A DNA stretch of 64,000 nucleotides from Ampelocalamus luodianensis (lineage: Eukaryota > Streptophyta > Magnoliopsida > Poales > Poaceae). The stretch's first letter is position 1, and the number at the start of each line of letters is the position of its first letter. A program made the position numbers and the translations under genes. The stretch lies in assembly GCA_036346255.1 (NCBI GenBank), contig CM070618.1:81540428-81604427 (forward strand), in the 5' to 3' direction. Under the pieces are notes generated by a model. The model saw only the letters and a list, made by a program, of their open reading frames with translations. It did no database searches and was not told the DNA's origin. Positions 1 through 11,617 of this stretch are shown here, one piece after another.

Positions 1-1540
1 AGCATTCCCGCAGATTCTCGTGAGAATCCAACTTGCATAAAGAAAATGCCCCTTGATGTTGGATAATTTTACCCGCAATTGTCATTGAACTACCCCGCAA
101 CAAATCCACCGCGCGACCCCACCCGTACCGCTTCATCTTTCCTCCCCCGCGGTCTCCCCCCCCCCCCGCAGCTCTCTCGCGACAAGGCGATTCCGCCGCC
201 GGTTCCCGAGTGCGCCCCGCTTGTCGTCGATTACGCCCCCGTGTGCGCCCCTGGTGGTCCTCAACTGCGCCGCCGCAGGGACCGGAGTGCGCCGTCGAGA
301 GCACATGAGAGCCGCCCACCTCGGAAACCCTAGAGGACCTTTGGTTCACCGCCTTCATCGCCGCCGCCGTTTCCCAAGCACCATCGGCCGGCTCCTGTGA
401 AGGTAAGGTCATCATTCGGCCGCCCCCTTGTCTTCCCTACTCCTTTTATCTCCTTCCTCTTCGTCGGCTGCCCTAGGGTGGATCCATTTGTTGTTTTCTT
501 CTTTTGGAATGTGTAGACTATTGTGTACATCTGTGACATTTGTGAATGTAGTTCGAAAATTGTGTATATGTGAATCTGTGAATGTGTATAAAAAATATCT
601 ATGAATCTGTTATGGATAAAGAACTCTTGTGTCTGTGCATCTATCTCTGGAATGTGTATAGTCTTGTTTGTTGCTTGATCTGGTAGTTTTTTCGGGAATT
701 GTCTATTGAGTGGCCATCATTGGCATCTTTTGAACCCTTTCACCACTGATTTGGAGCAATGCATTTGCTTTTGTAGCATTAGTGCTGCTAGATGGATGAA
801 AATTCACTCGTTGATGTAGTATTAGAAATGGAGCAGAGCTTATATGTCTGCTATGTTACAAGCTAAATAGGTTTTCATATGCAACAGTTTATGCCTAAAC
901 ATGTCCTTTTACATACTGTATTTGTATTTCACAGTTTTTCTTGAATCTTGGGAGTATTGTATTTTTCAGTCAGGGCATGTCGTTTTTTTACATATACTTG
1001 TTTGCCTCTCAAATTGAAATGAATTGAGTGTAGAAAGAAAAAAAGCGGGATGACACCCAGTATGAATTGGTTTATGGTAACGAAAATGATGTGATTTCTC
1101 GAGTAGGGTGGCAAGATAGCATCGACATGCTGAAACCTCTCTATTTGTTCTCAAGTAATGAATAAGTTTTGATTGCAATAGTTCCTTTTGATGTTAATGC
1201 TACTGTGTTAATTCCTGTCATAATGCTATACGTTGTTTAACGGTAATTGCGCTTTCTGATGTTCTATGATGTGAAAATTGGTTCTCTTCGAAATATAATG
1301 ATGAATTATTAGCCAGTGTTTGGTAGTATATGCATTTGTGCTTCTTCTTGATCACGATTCATCTTAAGTGACATGTTGACTAAAACTGGTTTTAATTTGG
1401 TGATGCTGAGTCAAATATTATCTACTCCTGATAAGCTTTTCAACATTCGATGAAGTTTATATGATGTTGTTCAGCTATGACTTTGTTATGTACTGATTGC
1501 TCAAAATTGCTTGAAGATTGGTTATTGATAAAAAAAAACT
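1..1540. other. No complete gene recognised; upstream flank of a CstF64 fragment
   Basis: The first 400 bases are C-rich and resemble a plant 5' untranslated leader, with a good splice-donor-like GTAAGG near 402. The rest is AT-rich and intron-like. Because a CstF64-like exon follows at 1544, this could be the leader and first intron of a copied gene, but no exon encoding the first half of the RRM was found between them. The short ORFs here have no coding character I recognise. Confidence 0.4.
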
Positions 1541-1543
1541 AAG

Positions 1544-1693
1544 AAGCCAAAGGGTTATGGATTTTGCGAGTACAAGGATGAGGAGACTACTTTAAGTGCA
1601 CATCGGAACCTTTAGGGTTATAAAATTAATGGCTGTCAATTACGTGTTGATTTTGCTGAAAATGGGAGGAACACAGACAGAAATAGAGAAAAG
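1544..1693 (+). pseudogene. CstF64 (cleavage stimulation factor subunit 2) RRM exon fragment
   Basis: This 150-base stretch translates to the second half of the RNA-recognition motif of plant CstF64, the subunit that binds the GU-rich element in pre-mRNA 3' end processing in the nucleus. Visible blocks are KPKGYGFCEYKDEET, the RNP1-type core, followed after an in-frame TAG (about 1612-1614) by QLRVDFAENGRNTDRN. Upstream, a run of A and then AAG replaces a clear acceptor. The first RRM half and the proline/glycine-rich C-terminus are missing nearby. The stop and the absence of other exons make it a truncated gene copy. The family call is strong because of the exact block order; whether the copy moved by transposition or duplication is unknown. 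Confidence 0.75.
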
Positions 1694-1847
1694 GTCGAAG
1701 ATCCTCAGATCATTACTATAGAAGAACCATATTTCTCACCTTGCAAGTCCTATGTTAAGATGAAAGCTTGTATCGCTTTGGTTCCATGAATGATAATAGT
1801 AGTGTTTTCTCCAACCACCCTATGTCTCATGTTTCACTTTCTTCCAC

Positions 1848-1889
1848 AGCGTGTGTATGTACAGCTGCCTAACTGTACATACACACGCT
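1848..1889. repeat. Perfect 17-bp inverted repeat with 8-base loop
   Basis: Left arm 1848-1864 (AGCGTGTGTATGTACAG) is exactly complementary to right arm 1873-1889, with loop CTGCCTAA. It lies just downstream of the CstF64-like fragment, in AT-rich DNA without a gene. It could be a cruciform or RNA hairpin, or the remains of a small fold-back element. Confidence 0.85.
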
Positions 1890-2755
1890 TGCTTTATCTG
1901 CTAAATTACCTTGTGAAATTATCATTCTGGTACGGTGTGTCATCTTTGGTATTGCGGTTCCAAAAATATCTTCGTTGTCTCATTTTTTTTCCTTCATGGA
2001 GTAATGTGCCCAAGCTGTTTGCTTAACAAAAGCATATATCATGATTGAAAGAGCTTCACCAGTAATGTGCCACTATGGAAGTGAATGATGTATCCATAAA
2101 AGATGGTTGAATTGTATTGTAGAGGGGAAGTTGTGCATCTGTGAACATTGTAGTCAATGGATTTTTGGGTTATGCTAGCTACATGCGAAGGAAACTTGAG
2201 GCTGCATGTATAGTAATCCTTGTAACTCCGAATATGCGAAAACTGTTGTGTATAGTTCAGTAGGAAAACTGGTGGTGCAATAGCCTCTCAAGGTAAAATT
2301 TTCCCTTTTAATTTTTTAGGCTCAATTGGAAGAGAATGATCAAATTATAGGATCTGATCAAATCATATTTTACAAGCTTAGAGCTGCCAAGTTGTGCGTC
2401 AATTCGTTATTTGCCAACAGTTGTAATCCATCATGAAGTGTAAATACAATGTTACCTGACATTGTATACAGATACAACATATATACATTTATATGGTCTT
2501 AATAAATTTGGGGAAAAATTCTATAATTTGTATACAAATATATAGGAGTAAGACACAAATACAATTGGAGTATTACAACCAGGGGTAACATGGTCTATTT
2601 GCCTCTAATCCTCCCTCATATGGTTTTTGGAGCCAACCTACCAGCCAAACACTTTCAACAGACAACTTCAGATTCTCAGAGAAGTAGATTCTCAGAGAAA
2701 TGAAAAATGAGAATCTGAGTTGTACCAAACATGACCATATTTTGTCAACATACAG
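1890..2755. other. No gene recognised
   Basis: AT-rich, intron-like or intergenic sequence. Near 2667-2705 the phrase AGATTCTCAGAGAA occurs twice close together, which suggests a small degenerate repeat. No coding region could be supported. Confidence 0.5.
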
Positions 2756-3031
2756 GCACATCTAGCTCAGTTGGTACAGCGCAAGTAGACCTGCTCATAG
2801 GCATCCCGACTCGATGGCCCGACACGGTTTTTTCGGGCTTGGGCTCTGATTTTCAGCGTGAAGCCAAAAAAAGCCCCGACAGAAATAATAAAATAATTAA
2901 TATTAATATTTTATTCTAGAATGAATTAAATAGTAATATTTTATTCTGAAAAGAATTAAAATAAATAATATTTCATGGAAAATGCAAGGCTCTTACCCTT
3001 GTGGTTGTGGGTTCGAGCCCCACGATGGACG
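2756..3031 (+). tRNA. tRNA-Lys(CUU) gene split by a 198-bp insertion
   Basis: The 5' part (2756-2785) has the A-box TAGCTCAGTTGGTA and reaches the anticodon stem. The 3' part resumes at 2984-3031 with the anticodon loop CTCTTAC (anticodon CTT), the T-arm/B-box GGTTCGAGCCCCAC and a G discriminator. A run of six T at 3037-3042 is a plausible Pol III terminator. Joining the halves across a GCAAG duplication gives a near-canonical cloverleaf with some acceptor-stem mismatches. The break falls in the anticodon stem, not at the usual position 37/38 intron site, so the transcript should not be spliceable. I read this as an inactivated tRNA gene. Confidence 0.75.
2786..2983. mobile_element. Short insertion inside the tRNA-Lys gene
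   Basis: The 198-base insert is flanked by GCAAG (2781-2785 and 2984-2988), which looks like a 5-bp target duplication. It begins TAGACCTGCTCATAGG, with GC-rich sequence containing GGCCCGACACGG that resembles hAT-type ends, and finishes in AT-rich sequence. I see no matching terminal inverted repeat, so the class is uncertain. Confidence 0.55.
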
Positions 3032-3130
3032 TAGATATTTTTTACTCCTTGTTTTCAGTTTGAGATTCGGTAGAAATGCAAACCCGCCATTTTTCAGGTT
3101 GGCTATGAAGGGCCATGTTGGGGTTGTGGT

Positions 3131-3348
3131 TGTTGAAATTTCGATAGTCATCATACTATTGACAAAGATCAATCATAGAAATAATCACAATGGAGACAAT
3201 AATACACAAGTGTGAGAGAAAGGGCGGAGCTCATTTTATTCATCATCAACTCTCTCTTTACAATGGTAATGCTCTATTTATAGGCTAAGACCCTAGGGGT
3301 AAATTCGATATTTACTCAACAATACCCTAGGATAAGGGTTTCATAACA
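3131..3348 (-). repeat. Left (3') LTR of the Copia-type element
   Basis: It starts TGTTGAAATT and ends ATAACA. The right copy lacks about ten bases near the start that are present here. The polypurine tract (complement, 3349-3362) follows immediately. Confidence 0.65.
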
Positions 3349-5102
3349 CTCCCCCTTGGGCCAATACCGCGTCATGTATATGCCTCATCAAAAACTCCTT
3401 CCAAAAATCCAGTGGGACAAAAGGGATGGAGAAAAAAGTACATCGCATTCCGCAAGTTGTATTGCACTATTGCCCTGTTAAAAACCTTCATCTCACTAAG
3501 GGAAAAAGAGTATGATTTTTATCTTCGAGATTTAGTGATGATCATCAGGATCTACACAAGATCTTCATGATCTTTGCAATATCGATCAACTTGATTTGTA
3601 TCATTTGCGTGATAAAATATTAAGGTAGTGATCATCAAGTCTATACCTTCTAGGTTTGACTAAACATGAGATTATGAAAAATCTCAAGTACGATGATCAA
3701 TGTTTAGCATATGCTTCCTTGAAGACAACATTCGTCGAAGTCTTCTTGTCCAGCGCCTTTCATACTTTTTTTCAAAAATGAATATAGGTGATGATATTGT
3801 GACCAAATCAACTAAATTATTACCATGCATAGTCTTCTAGACAAATATCCCACGACTCATCTGGAGATTGCGAGAATAAAATAATTTAGGAGTGATATTC
3901 TTAACTCATCAAATACCACTTTTTTTATTGTGCAACACAAGTAGATTGTCCTAACAAAGGACATGGTAGTTAATAATAGCTACAATGTCAGATGCCTTCT
4001 GGATATGACTCATCAAGACCATTTGAGTCTTAATATTTTGTAGCTATCTCTAAGTAGTTAAACTTACAACCAAATAGTCTATTTTATAGATCTATTGATA
4101 TGGTTGTACCACTATAGAGTAAAGTATAACCAAGTCTTAGTTTTGGTATTTAGGGGTTTAAACAAATTTCTGTCATCACCAATGCACAACGTACCTTTAT
4201 GGTACTACAGGATACCGCCACTCCAGTAACTTCTAGTGGGAAATACACTTTATACGTGCTTATGTGGCGTACTTGTGGTCTTTAGGTTCCTCGTTACATT
4301 TTTTTTTTTCAAGTCTTGACCAGTCCTTATCCACTTCTAGAGATCATATAACCATTGGTGTGATTTAGAGGTTGACTGATAAGATAATTTCCCTTTAGAG
4401 ATATGCTCTTTCTACAGGTAAGAGACTATTAGGTATGATATTTATATATGTTTCAATTTTCTTTCCTTTCTTATTAGGAATTTGAGTCGTACAAGGATCT
4501 CATCAAGGATTTTCATAATCCATTTACTGCATATTTTATTTATTTATTCATGTCGTCTGCTAGAGTTATTATGTAACTGAACATTATTACATTCATAATA
4601 GGAGGGTATCAGTCTCTACAAGGACCTTTGAACCATAGCTTTCACCACCTCATTATTTTCATAACGACTCATCAAGTCTGAACTAGCTGGTTCCTAGACT
4701 TCCATTCTGCAAGTATGGTTCAACCTCAATTGCTTCTTTTATTTGATCCAATATGAGCGCTCCAAGCGCTCGACCATGGACTTTTGTTCTGGATCCGTGT
4801 TCTCAAAAGAGAAAGTTTAACAATTGTAGAGGTAAAATGCTTGTCAACAACTTTTCTATCATATCCTCATAATTGAGGGTATCTAGGTGTTAACCAAATC
4901 TTCGTTATTTTCCAAATGAAAGATTCTTAGTTGTTCATCATTCCCAGCGTAGTAGGGTTTTAATCTTCGAGATGATACTCTTCATGAGGTATTTCAGGTT
5001 TCACCTTCAAGGTGATTTCTCTTCAGGTGTGTTTGAGGAGTGATTAATGATTGTTTTGACTAGTGCTATTAGACCTTAGACCTGCAGGCGTGCCCGCAGA
5101 TT

Positions 5103-6530
5103 TTAGATCATTGACCCATAAGTCAATTTCGCATAGGTGGATATACTATTTAACCCAAGGTATTCCACTCTTAGCGATGTATTTACTACAAGTAAACATT
5201 GTGGTAACTCTTCCATAAAATTAGAAAATATCTGGTAGAATCCCCGCTTCTGGCGTACAGGAGCATCAACTAAACTTAAGTTTAGCTTAGCTAGTGCATG
5301 AATATTAGTACTAAAGATCTTTTCTTCCAAGAAAATATCAAGGCATTCAATTTTTTTGGCATTTCTCTCCCCCCTAAGGCCAAGATTCGATCTTTATTAA
5401 TAGCAAACCTCAAAATCCCTTACCATGGGCACATGATTGATGGAATTTCATATCCAACATGATCTCTAACAATTGGTGGTGGCCCAAAGGTGTATGATAT
5501 GGTGGTGATATTGTGTGGGAAACGTCTGATTCCTCCAACACACACTACATTCAGTTGGGAGTTTGATAATTATATGCAGTGAGCTAGACTTGTACATTAA
5601 TGCAGTGGCATAAAGAATCACGTAGCCCTATAACTGGTGGGTTATTAATCTGCAACGAGGAACCCGAACAAGGTCCAAGGGTCGACAAAATTGCTCTATA
5701 GTCTAGCTTCTTATATTATTGCCCAAGGTTTGACCCAATTACTCATACCATATTTAAATAATTTGGATCATCAAACTTCAAGTTTATATTAACGTAACAT
5801 GTTTTGTATGGTCAAGAGTAGTATGTCCAGCATAATATACATCACCAGGATGCTCAACGGAAGCATAAATATAATGTTGACACATAAAACATGACCAAGT
5901 ATTAATTTGCGTGGAATAGTATATTTTCTGGTGGAATGCATTTCTAGTTTAACCACCCAGTTGGAACAATTATTCAGTAGAAGTATTTATTGTTCAACCA
6001 GATAATATTTAATTAAGTGGGTGGTAATCAATATGCCTGAAGTAATGCCAAAAAAAATATGGCCAAAATTAGATCATTCTAGATCACCTTAATCCAGTAG
6101 GTCATCATAATTTATTTTGAAAGTTATATTTGCTTCAATCAAAATGATATGGCTTTCGTTAGTGATGCAGTTGTGGATCATATTTACCAATATGCATGTG
6201 TCATAGATAATGAGTATGATACGGGTGCGTAGCCAACATGACACACGTGCAGTTGTGGTCAAGCGGCCGTCGGTTTGCCATGTGCATTTCCGCATGTTGG
6301 CGAGTAGCATATTGTTGTAGGCACAAATCAATTGCCCATCGTAGGCTGCAATGATTGTGATTGCCACCAACATGGATATCGACAATGACATAAATGCCAT
6401 TTTTCATACCTATTAGGTATAGACAATAAATTTGTAGTCTATTTTATTTATCCCCAAAATAAATTAGATTAATTATTACTTCATGCTATTTCATTTTCAT
6501 TTGACCTAGGATATGCATTGTGCCTGCCAT
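5103..6530. other. Interior of the Copia element; no intact coding region
   Basis: Small ORFs on the - strand at 5103-5330 and 6089-6400 show no motif I recognise. The AT-rich composition and frequent stops fit a long-decayed element interior. Confidence 0.4.
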
Positions 6531-7260
6531 TAGAGATGGCCATATGGGTCGGGCCTACCGGGCCACCCCAAAGCATGAGACTGTTGGCTCGGCCCAAGCA
6601 TGACACAACCCATATTGTAGCTAGGCCAGGCCGGCACGGCACAACTGGGCATGTTGTGCTTGGGTTGGCACCCTGGTCTAGTGGGCCAACACGACACGCA
6701 TAGTGTCGTTCCTAGCCCGGCATAGCACAGGGCCCTGCCGGCGGCGAGGCGGTGGGGCGTGATCGGTGTGTAGGAGGAGGAAGCTGCAGGCACGGATGAG
6801 GGTGGCTGACGCCAAGGAGGAGGAGGCTGGGCGCAAGGAAGGAGAAGGAGGATGTCAGGTCGGCCCAGCACGACCTGACTCGGAACGACACAACAGGCAC
6901 GTTTAGTGCCATTAGGCATGTTTATGCACGCCGTGCATAGCCCGATCGACCCGATTAAGCATGATTAGCCCGTTATGCCCGGTTAACGGTCAAAATTTTG
7001 AATAATTTGATTGTTGGGAGGTTTAAAAATGCCATAAAATAATATAAAAAAAAATATAAAAAAAAACCTAATTTTTTTTCTATAAATAGCTACCATACCC
7101 CCCTCATTTCGGACCCATCCATTCCTCAATCTTTCTACAAATTCTGTCGTGCAAATTTAGATTTCTTGTGTGATAATCTAGCAAAATTCAAAAAAATTGT
7201 GCCAAAATTTTGGGAATTTGAAATCCGGCACCAAGTCGTCAAAAGAGGTACAATACTATT
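6531..7260 (+). mobile_element. hAT-like element 5' end remnant
   Basis: It begins TAGAGATGGCC and continues with repeated GGGCC, GGCACGGC and CCCGATTAAGC phrases, the GC-rich subterminal pattern common to plant hAT elements. An AT-rich segment follows with a TATA-like CTATAAATAGC near 7080 and a leader-like stretch. I found no transposase and no matching 3' end, so this is a partial copy. Confidence 0.45.
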
Positions 7261-7850
7261 TTTTGCATATTTTTATTATTTGTTACGCTAAGATGACATT
7301 ATTAATAGTGTAAGTTTCGATTTACTATTTTTGTCATGGAAAATTATGGTAGTTTTGCTATTGATGATTTCGGAATTTGATCGGAGGACCTTGCATCCTT
7401 CAAGAATCTAGCATTTTTTTGAGATTTTCATTTAATTTAAGGGTCTTTATGTGTTTTTCTGAATTCAACCAATTTCCCAAAACACACATTGTAGGAATAA
7501 TAAACCATAAAAAATATGATGCTTTCAAGGTGTACTATGTCTGATGTTTCACAAATTTATGGAAGCTCGTATACCTAAAAATTCAATTTCTAGAATTTAA
7601 CATTAATTTTCATAATTTACTAAGGAATTTTCAGGATTACCATAAACGTTAGGGTTCATAATTAAATATACCATAGCCGCAATTTATTTTGTAATTCAAT
7701 AGAACGTCAGGGGCTAGAATGCAAAATTGGCTCAGGCCAAATTACTTTGGTCTTCGGGCCATAAAGATAACGGTCCTACGGTCTGCGGGTTGCGCACGTG
7801 TGTGGGCCGCTGTGGCCCACATACCTAGGCCCAAATTAGCCCATGGGATA

Positions 7851-7890
7851 GGCGGCTAGGGTTAAAACCCTAAATTTAACCCTAGCCGCC
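7851..7890. repeat. Perfect 16-bp palindrome containing a telo-box
   Basis: GGCGGCTAGGGTTAAA (7851-7866) pairs exactly with 7875-7890 across an 8-base spacer. The spacer creates AAACCCTAA, the plant telo-box core. The flanks are GC-rich, with a further short inverted repeat TGTGGGCC/GGCCCACA near 7800-7820. Confidence 0.8.
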
Positions 7891-7899
7891 TCTCTGTTT

Positions 7900-8870
7900 G
7901 GCTTCATGCCGATTTTTGCGGCGGTGGGTGAGGGCGGCAGGAACGTGCGACGGCGGATTTGCACACACGGTGGCAGAACGGTGGGCTCACTCGGCGGAGC
8001 GGCGGGCGAGCACGCTTGCGACGATGGATCGGGAGAGCAGGCTCGGTTCCGGCGAGCACTTGTTGGGGCGATAGGCGGTAGGCAGGGTGCAGCGCGGGCG
8101 CGTTGCAAGCAGCAGGCGCGCACAATGGCGCAGCACACACCTACGATGGCAGATTGCGAGCAGCAGCACGGCAGGTGCGCGACAGCAGGTGCACGTGTAC
8201 TCATGGACAACACCGGTTCAGCTGGCGTTATGGCAACCTCCCCAGGGGGTGCTGCAACTCAAACCCGGCGAGATCCCTGGCGTCGTAGATGACCTTTGGG
8301 AGCTTTCCCCGCTACGACAAGCCAGGCCGTGTCTACGGACACGATGCATGGATGCCTCAGTGGTGGCAAGTGGGCGGCGTGCATGGGAGAACGACAGCCA
8401 TGGCCGGTGACTTGAAGGTAGCAGCCTCAGCCGTCATGGCCATTCACGATATGTGCCAGATTGAACAGAGCCGTGTGCAGGTAATCAATCGATTGATTTT
8501 AATCCAAGCAATGGTGAATTTACTTTATTTATTAACACATACTAGTTCTACTAGATAGTGAAACGACCAACGATAATGAGACTAGATCGAACTCACATCC
8601 GGTTTGGTGAAGGATTAACAATTATTGCCGATCATCTCATATGGTGTAGATCCTTGGTGGCAGCAACTAGAAACTAGCGACATGGTGGCGGTGTAGTTCG
8701 CGAGTTGCGACCGATCCGAATTTCATGCAAGCGATTTGCCGATGGAGATCCTTTGCCACGGATGTCTCCCAGTGTCCGATAACCATGTGGATGATGCGTA
8801 GGATCATGCGAGTAGATCACACTAATCATCAAAACACATCGAACGATTTACCCGGATTTTGGAGCCATTG
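7900..8870. other. GC-rich stretch inside the Copia element; no gene recognised
   Basis: Overlapping ORFs of 60-128 codons exist on both strands (for example 7906-8292 +), but all are alanine/arginine-rich products of GC-rich DNA without motifs. It could be a captured leader or exon sequence. Confidence 0.35.
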
Positions 8871-9589
8871 TGTTGATAACTTCGTTGTATTGTTGACGAA
8901 GATCAACCATACAAATAATCACAATCACAATGGAGACAATAATACATAGGTCATATTTGTTTAGGCTTTTTCTTTGGTTTAAAAGCAAAAAAACCAAAAA
9001 CTAAATAAAAGGGTAGCTTTTTATCGAGTTTATTAAAAGTTTAAGTCATTTTAAGCCTAAAAGGCATAAGCCAGGGGAGATGTGTTTTTTTTTTGTGTGT
9101 TTTTGCGGAATAGAATAACCATTTGTCACTGAAGTTCGTTGAAATTACCCGCAAAATACCATTGTATATAAGTTAAAATCCTTTCGTTTTTTTTTTCCAA
9201 TTCCATCCTCCTCTCCCCCGATTCCCTTTACTTCGGTTTCCCGCAGCCGCCGCCTCAAATCCCCCAACGCCAAGCCTCCTCCCTCCCCCACACCGTCGCC
9301 TCCCTTCCCCTCCCCGAACGCCGCCGCCGCTCCCCTCCCCTCCCCCCACGCCGCCTGATTACCAAACACCAAAACTTGGCTTAAAAGCTCAGAGGCTTCT
9401 ATGCTGATTAAGCCAAAAACTGGCTTTAAGTTATAAGCTAAAAAACCTAAGCCTAAATAAACAGGGCCATAAGTATGAGAGAGAAAGGGTGGAGCTCGTG
9501 TTATTCGGCATGAACTCTCTTTACAATTGTAATGCTCTAAATTCGGTATTTGCCAACCAATACCCCAGGATAAGGGTTTCCTTATAGCA
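8871..9589 (-). repeat. Right (5') LTR of the Copia-type element, interrupted
   Basis: It matches the left LTR in two blocks, 8871-8948 and 9472-9589, with a 520-base insertion between them. Joining the blocks restores the order seen in the left copy (AATACA..AAGTGTGAGAGAAAGG there, AATACATAAGTATGAGAG here). Confidence 0.65.
8949..9468. mobile_element. MITE-like element inside the right LTR
   Basis: Left end GGTCATATTTGTTTAGGCTT and the complement of the right end, GGCCCTGTTTATTTAGGCTT, form imperfect terminal inverted repeats. Inner repeats of AAGCCAAAAAC/TTTTTGGCTT type are also present. ATA occurs on both sides (8946-8948, 9469-9471) as a 3-bp duplication, which suits PIF/Harbinger (Tourist-like) elements. 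The centre (9190-9360) is unusually C-rich. Confidence 0.6.
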
Positions 9590-11136
9590 GAAAAAATCTT
9601 GAAACTAAAAGACACCGCAATGCCAAATGGTGCCGAAATGTCGCATGTTTAAAATCTAAATGTAAACTGAAAAACCATCATACATAACACCTGGACCTAC
9701 TACTACTTAGCATAGAGAGTAAATTCTGCAAACTACTGGATAGAGTTACATTTTTTTCAAAAAATTGTCTCTTAAAATTGTAGCAAAGTGATAGTTTTGA
9801 CGGTAAAGTTGTAGCTTTGCGAAATTTAGTACAAGGAGAATGTTTTCAAAGAATGTGCAGAAACCCCGATTCACCGGGGAGCACGGCCATCCGACGTTCA
9901 GCTAATCTACAAGCATCAGCCCTGAGCCCAGAATACATATACATTCAGCTAGATTAAGCAGAATAAGCGTACTTTGGCCCCTGAAAAGCATAGAGATTTT
10001 AGACTGATATACAAACTTGGCACACTGTTACTCGTGTCGATCGAATTCATTCGGCATCTGAAATCCGTACGTCGCCCTCGAACCTTAGGGACTTTGTCGT
10101 GTAAAGCCTAGAATTTTGATGCATGCAACAAACTGGAATTAACCAATTATCAGGTGAGGGCTGCGGAGGAGGACAAGCCCGCATACGACACGGCACGGCA
10201 CGCGCACAAGAAAACCGCGCGACGCGCCAAGGCGTGCGCGTCCTGAAGTCCTTGGCACCGGCACATGAGCTCACTCGTACTGTTGCCATGGCCTGCTTTC
10301 CCTAGCTTTCTCTGTTCGGCTCGAGCTTCTTGGGTCCCTGGCTCCCTGCGATGTACTAGCCTCTGGTTGGATCATTGGGCATGATTGGAGATGGTAGCAG
10401 GTGCCTCCTCCTTTAGCACAGTCTGCACCTGCGATGCTGTCGAAAGTAGCCGGGCGTGCCGAGTCACTGCCGACATCTTAATCCTCTGCAACCACATGCT
10501 AGTGAGTGGCTCATGGTGCAGGTTCACAAGCTACAAATTCTTGAACTGAGTAGAATGAGTTCATTGCTAGTGACGATTATAAGCTGGCATGACACACCTG
10601 CAATGGAGTAAGTGTCTTGGAAGATACTGGGTGCTGCCTTTAGTGGCACGTTATGTGAGATGGCTTCTGATGTTAATGATTTAATACGGCTTGGTGGTGG
10701 GTCATAGGGTTCAGCTCAACTACTTATCCTAACACTAAATTAATGAGCCCATGCCAACCATGAATTAGCATGCCAGTTAAACACATCGTAGTGTGCAGAA
10801 ATTTCTCTGTGTTGGTTCAAGACCTCAGCCAGAAGCGTGCAAAGTTTCGCTCCCTAGATGGAGGACGTACAAAGGACAAGAGGGTCACACTGTTTCCAAG
10901 AACTACACAATACTAGAACTGTAACAGAAGACAGTGAAGGCACTACACAAAGCAACTGAGAAATACCACCAGCAACTACGCGAACTATCAATCCAGGCAC
11001 AGTGATATACACCATACAGAAGTTCAATATCCAAGCCTATTCTTTGAATTTTTTTTACTTAGAAGTCATAATGTACCTATACAACTCCCAGTTTCAGGGA
11101 GGAAACACTGAAATAGGTACAACAAATTGAGTCCAT
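9590..11136. other. No gene recognised
   Basis: Mixed-composition intergenic sequence. ORFs on both strands near 10047-10305 overlap each other and show no motif. No RNA gene or clear repeat was seen. Confidence 0.4.
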
Positions 11137-11140
11137 CTAT

Positions 11141-11522
11141 ACAACATTCGACTGTTTTCTCAACATAAAACAATCAAATTTTAGTTTATTTATAACTTTA
11201 TTATACATAAATTATAGTAAATTATTTATATATTTTTTGTTCTTGGTTACTGTAATTACTCTCGAAAACCATAATAACTCATATTTTCAACACATGATTC
11301 AAAATATAACATATACTTTGAGAGATTGACAAAAACAAAGATAAAAAATAAAATTTTATACCAACAAAATACGGTAATATGGTGAACCCATTATGTTCGA
11401 ACTAAAAATCACAATAAATTTGAACCCAATTCATCATACGAGAAAGAAAAAAGCAAATCTCAAAGTATATTAGACGGATGAAAATTCGACTATTTTGACA
11501 AAAGAAAACAGTCGAATGTTGT
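11141..11522. mobile_element. Inverted-repeat (MITE-like) element
   Basis: ACAACATTCGACTGTTTTCT (11141-11160) is exactly complementary to 11503-11522. The 340 bases between are very AT-rich and non-coding. I could not define a target duplication or assign a superfamily, so both the class and the exact ends are open. Confidence 0.55.
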
Positions 11523-11617
11523 TTAGCAAAACCGAACAAATTGAACTTAAACGAATAAGACTATTGTCAAGCAAGAATACCTGTACTGATGAAATGAAAT
11601 GAAGCATATTTCAGGCT

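Larger units (their letters stand above)
3131..9589 (-). mobile_element. Decayed Copia-type LTR retrotransposon with nested insertions
   Basis: Two related terminal repeats (3131-3348 and 8871-9589) begin TGTTGA and share long stretches such as ATAATCACAATGGAGACAAT and GATAAGGGTTTC. Just inside the left repeat, CTCCCCCTTGGGCC is the complement of a polypurine tract, so the element runs on the - strand. The adjoining region (3370-3520) resembles, on the - strand, the 3' leader of plant Copia elements, with a phrase around 'gatgaggcatatacatga'. I could not trace an open pol. Much of 4000-8800 is AT-rich decayed sequence, with a hAT remnant and a GC-rich block. No target duplication is evident. 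Confidence 0.65.

Noticed and set aside
79..333. 84-codon ORF near the left end
   Set aside because: C-rich leader-like DNA gives proline/arginine-rich translations in several frames; no motif, and it is better read as untranslated sequence.
7836..8558. Overlapping ORFs of up to 128 codons on both strands
   Set aside because: They arise from GC-rich sequence with few stops; antisense frames are equally open and no domain is visible.
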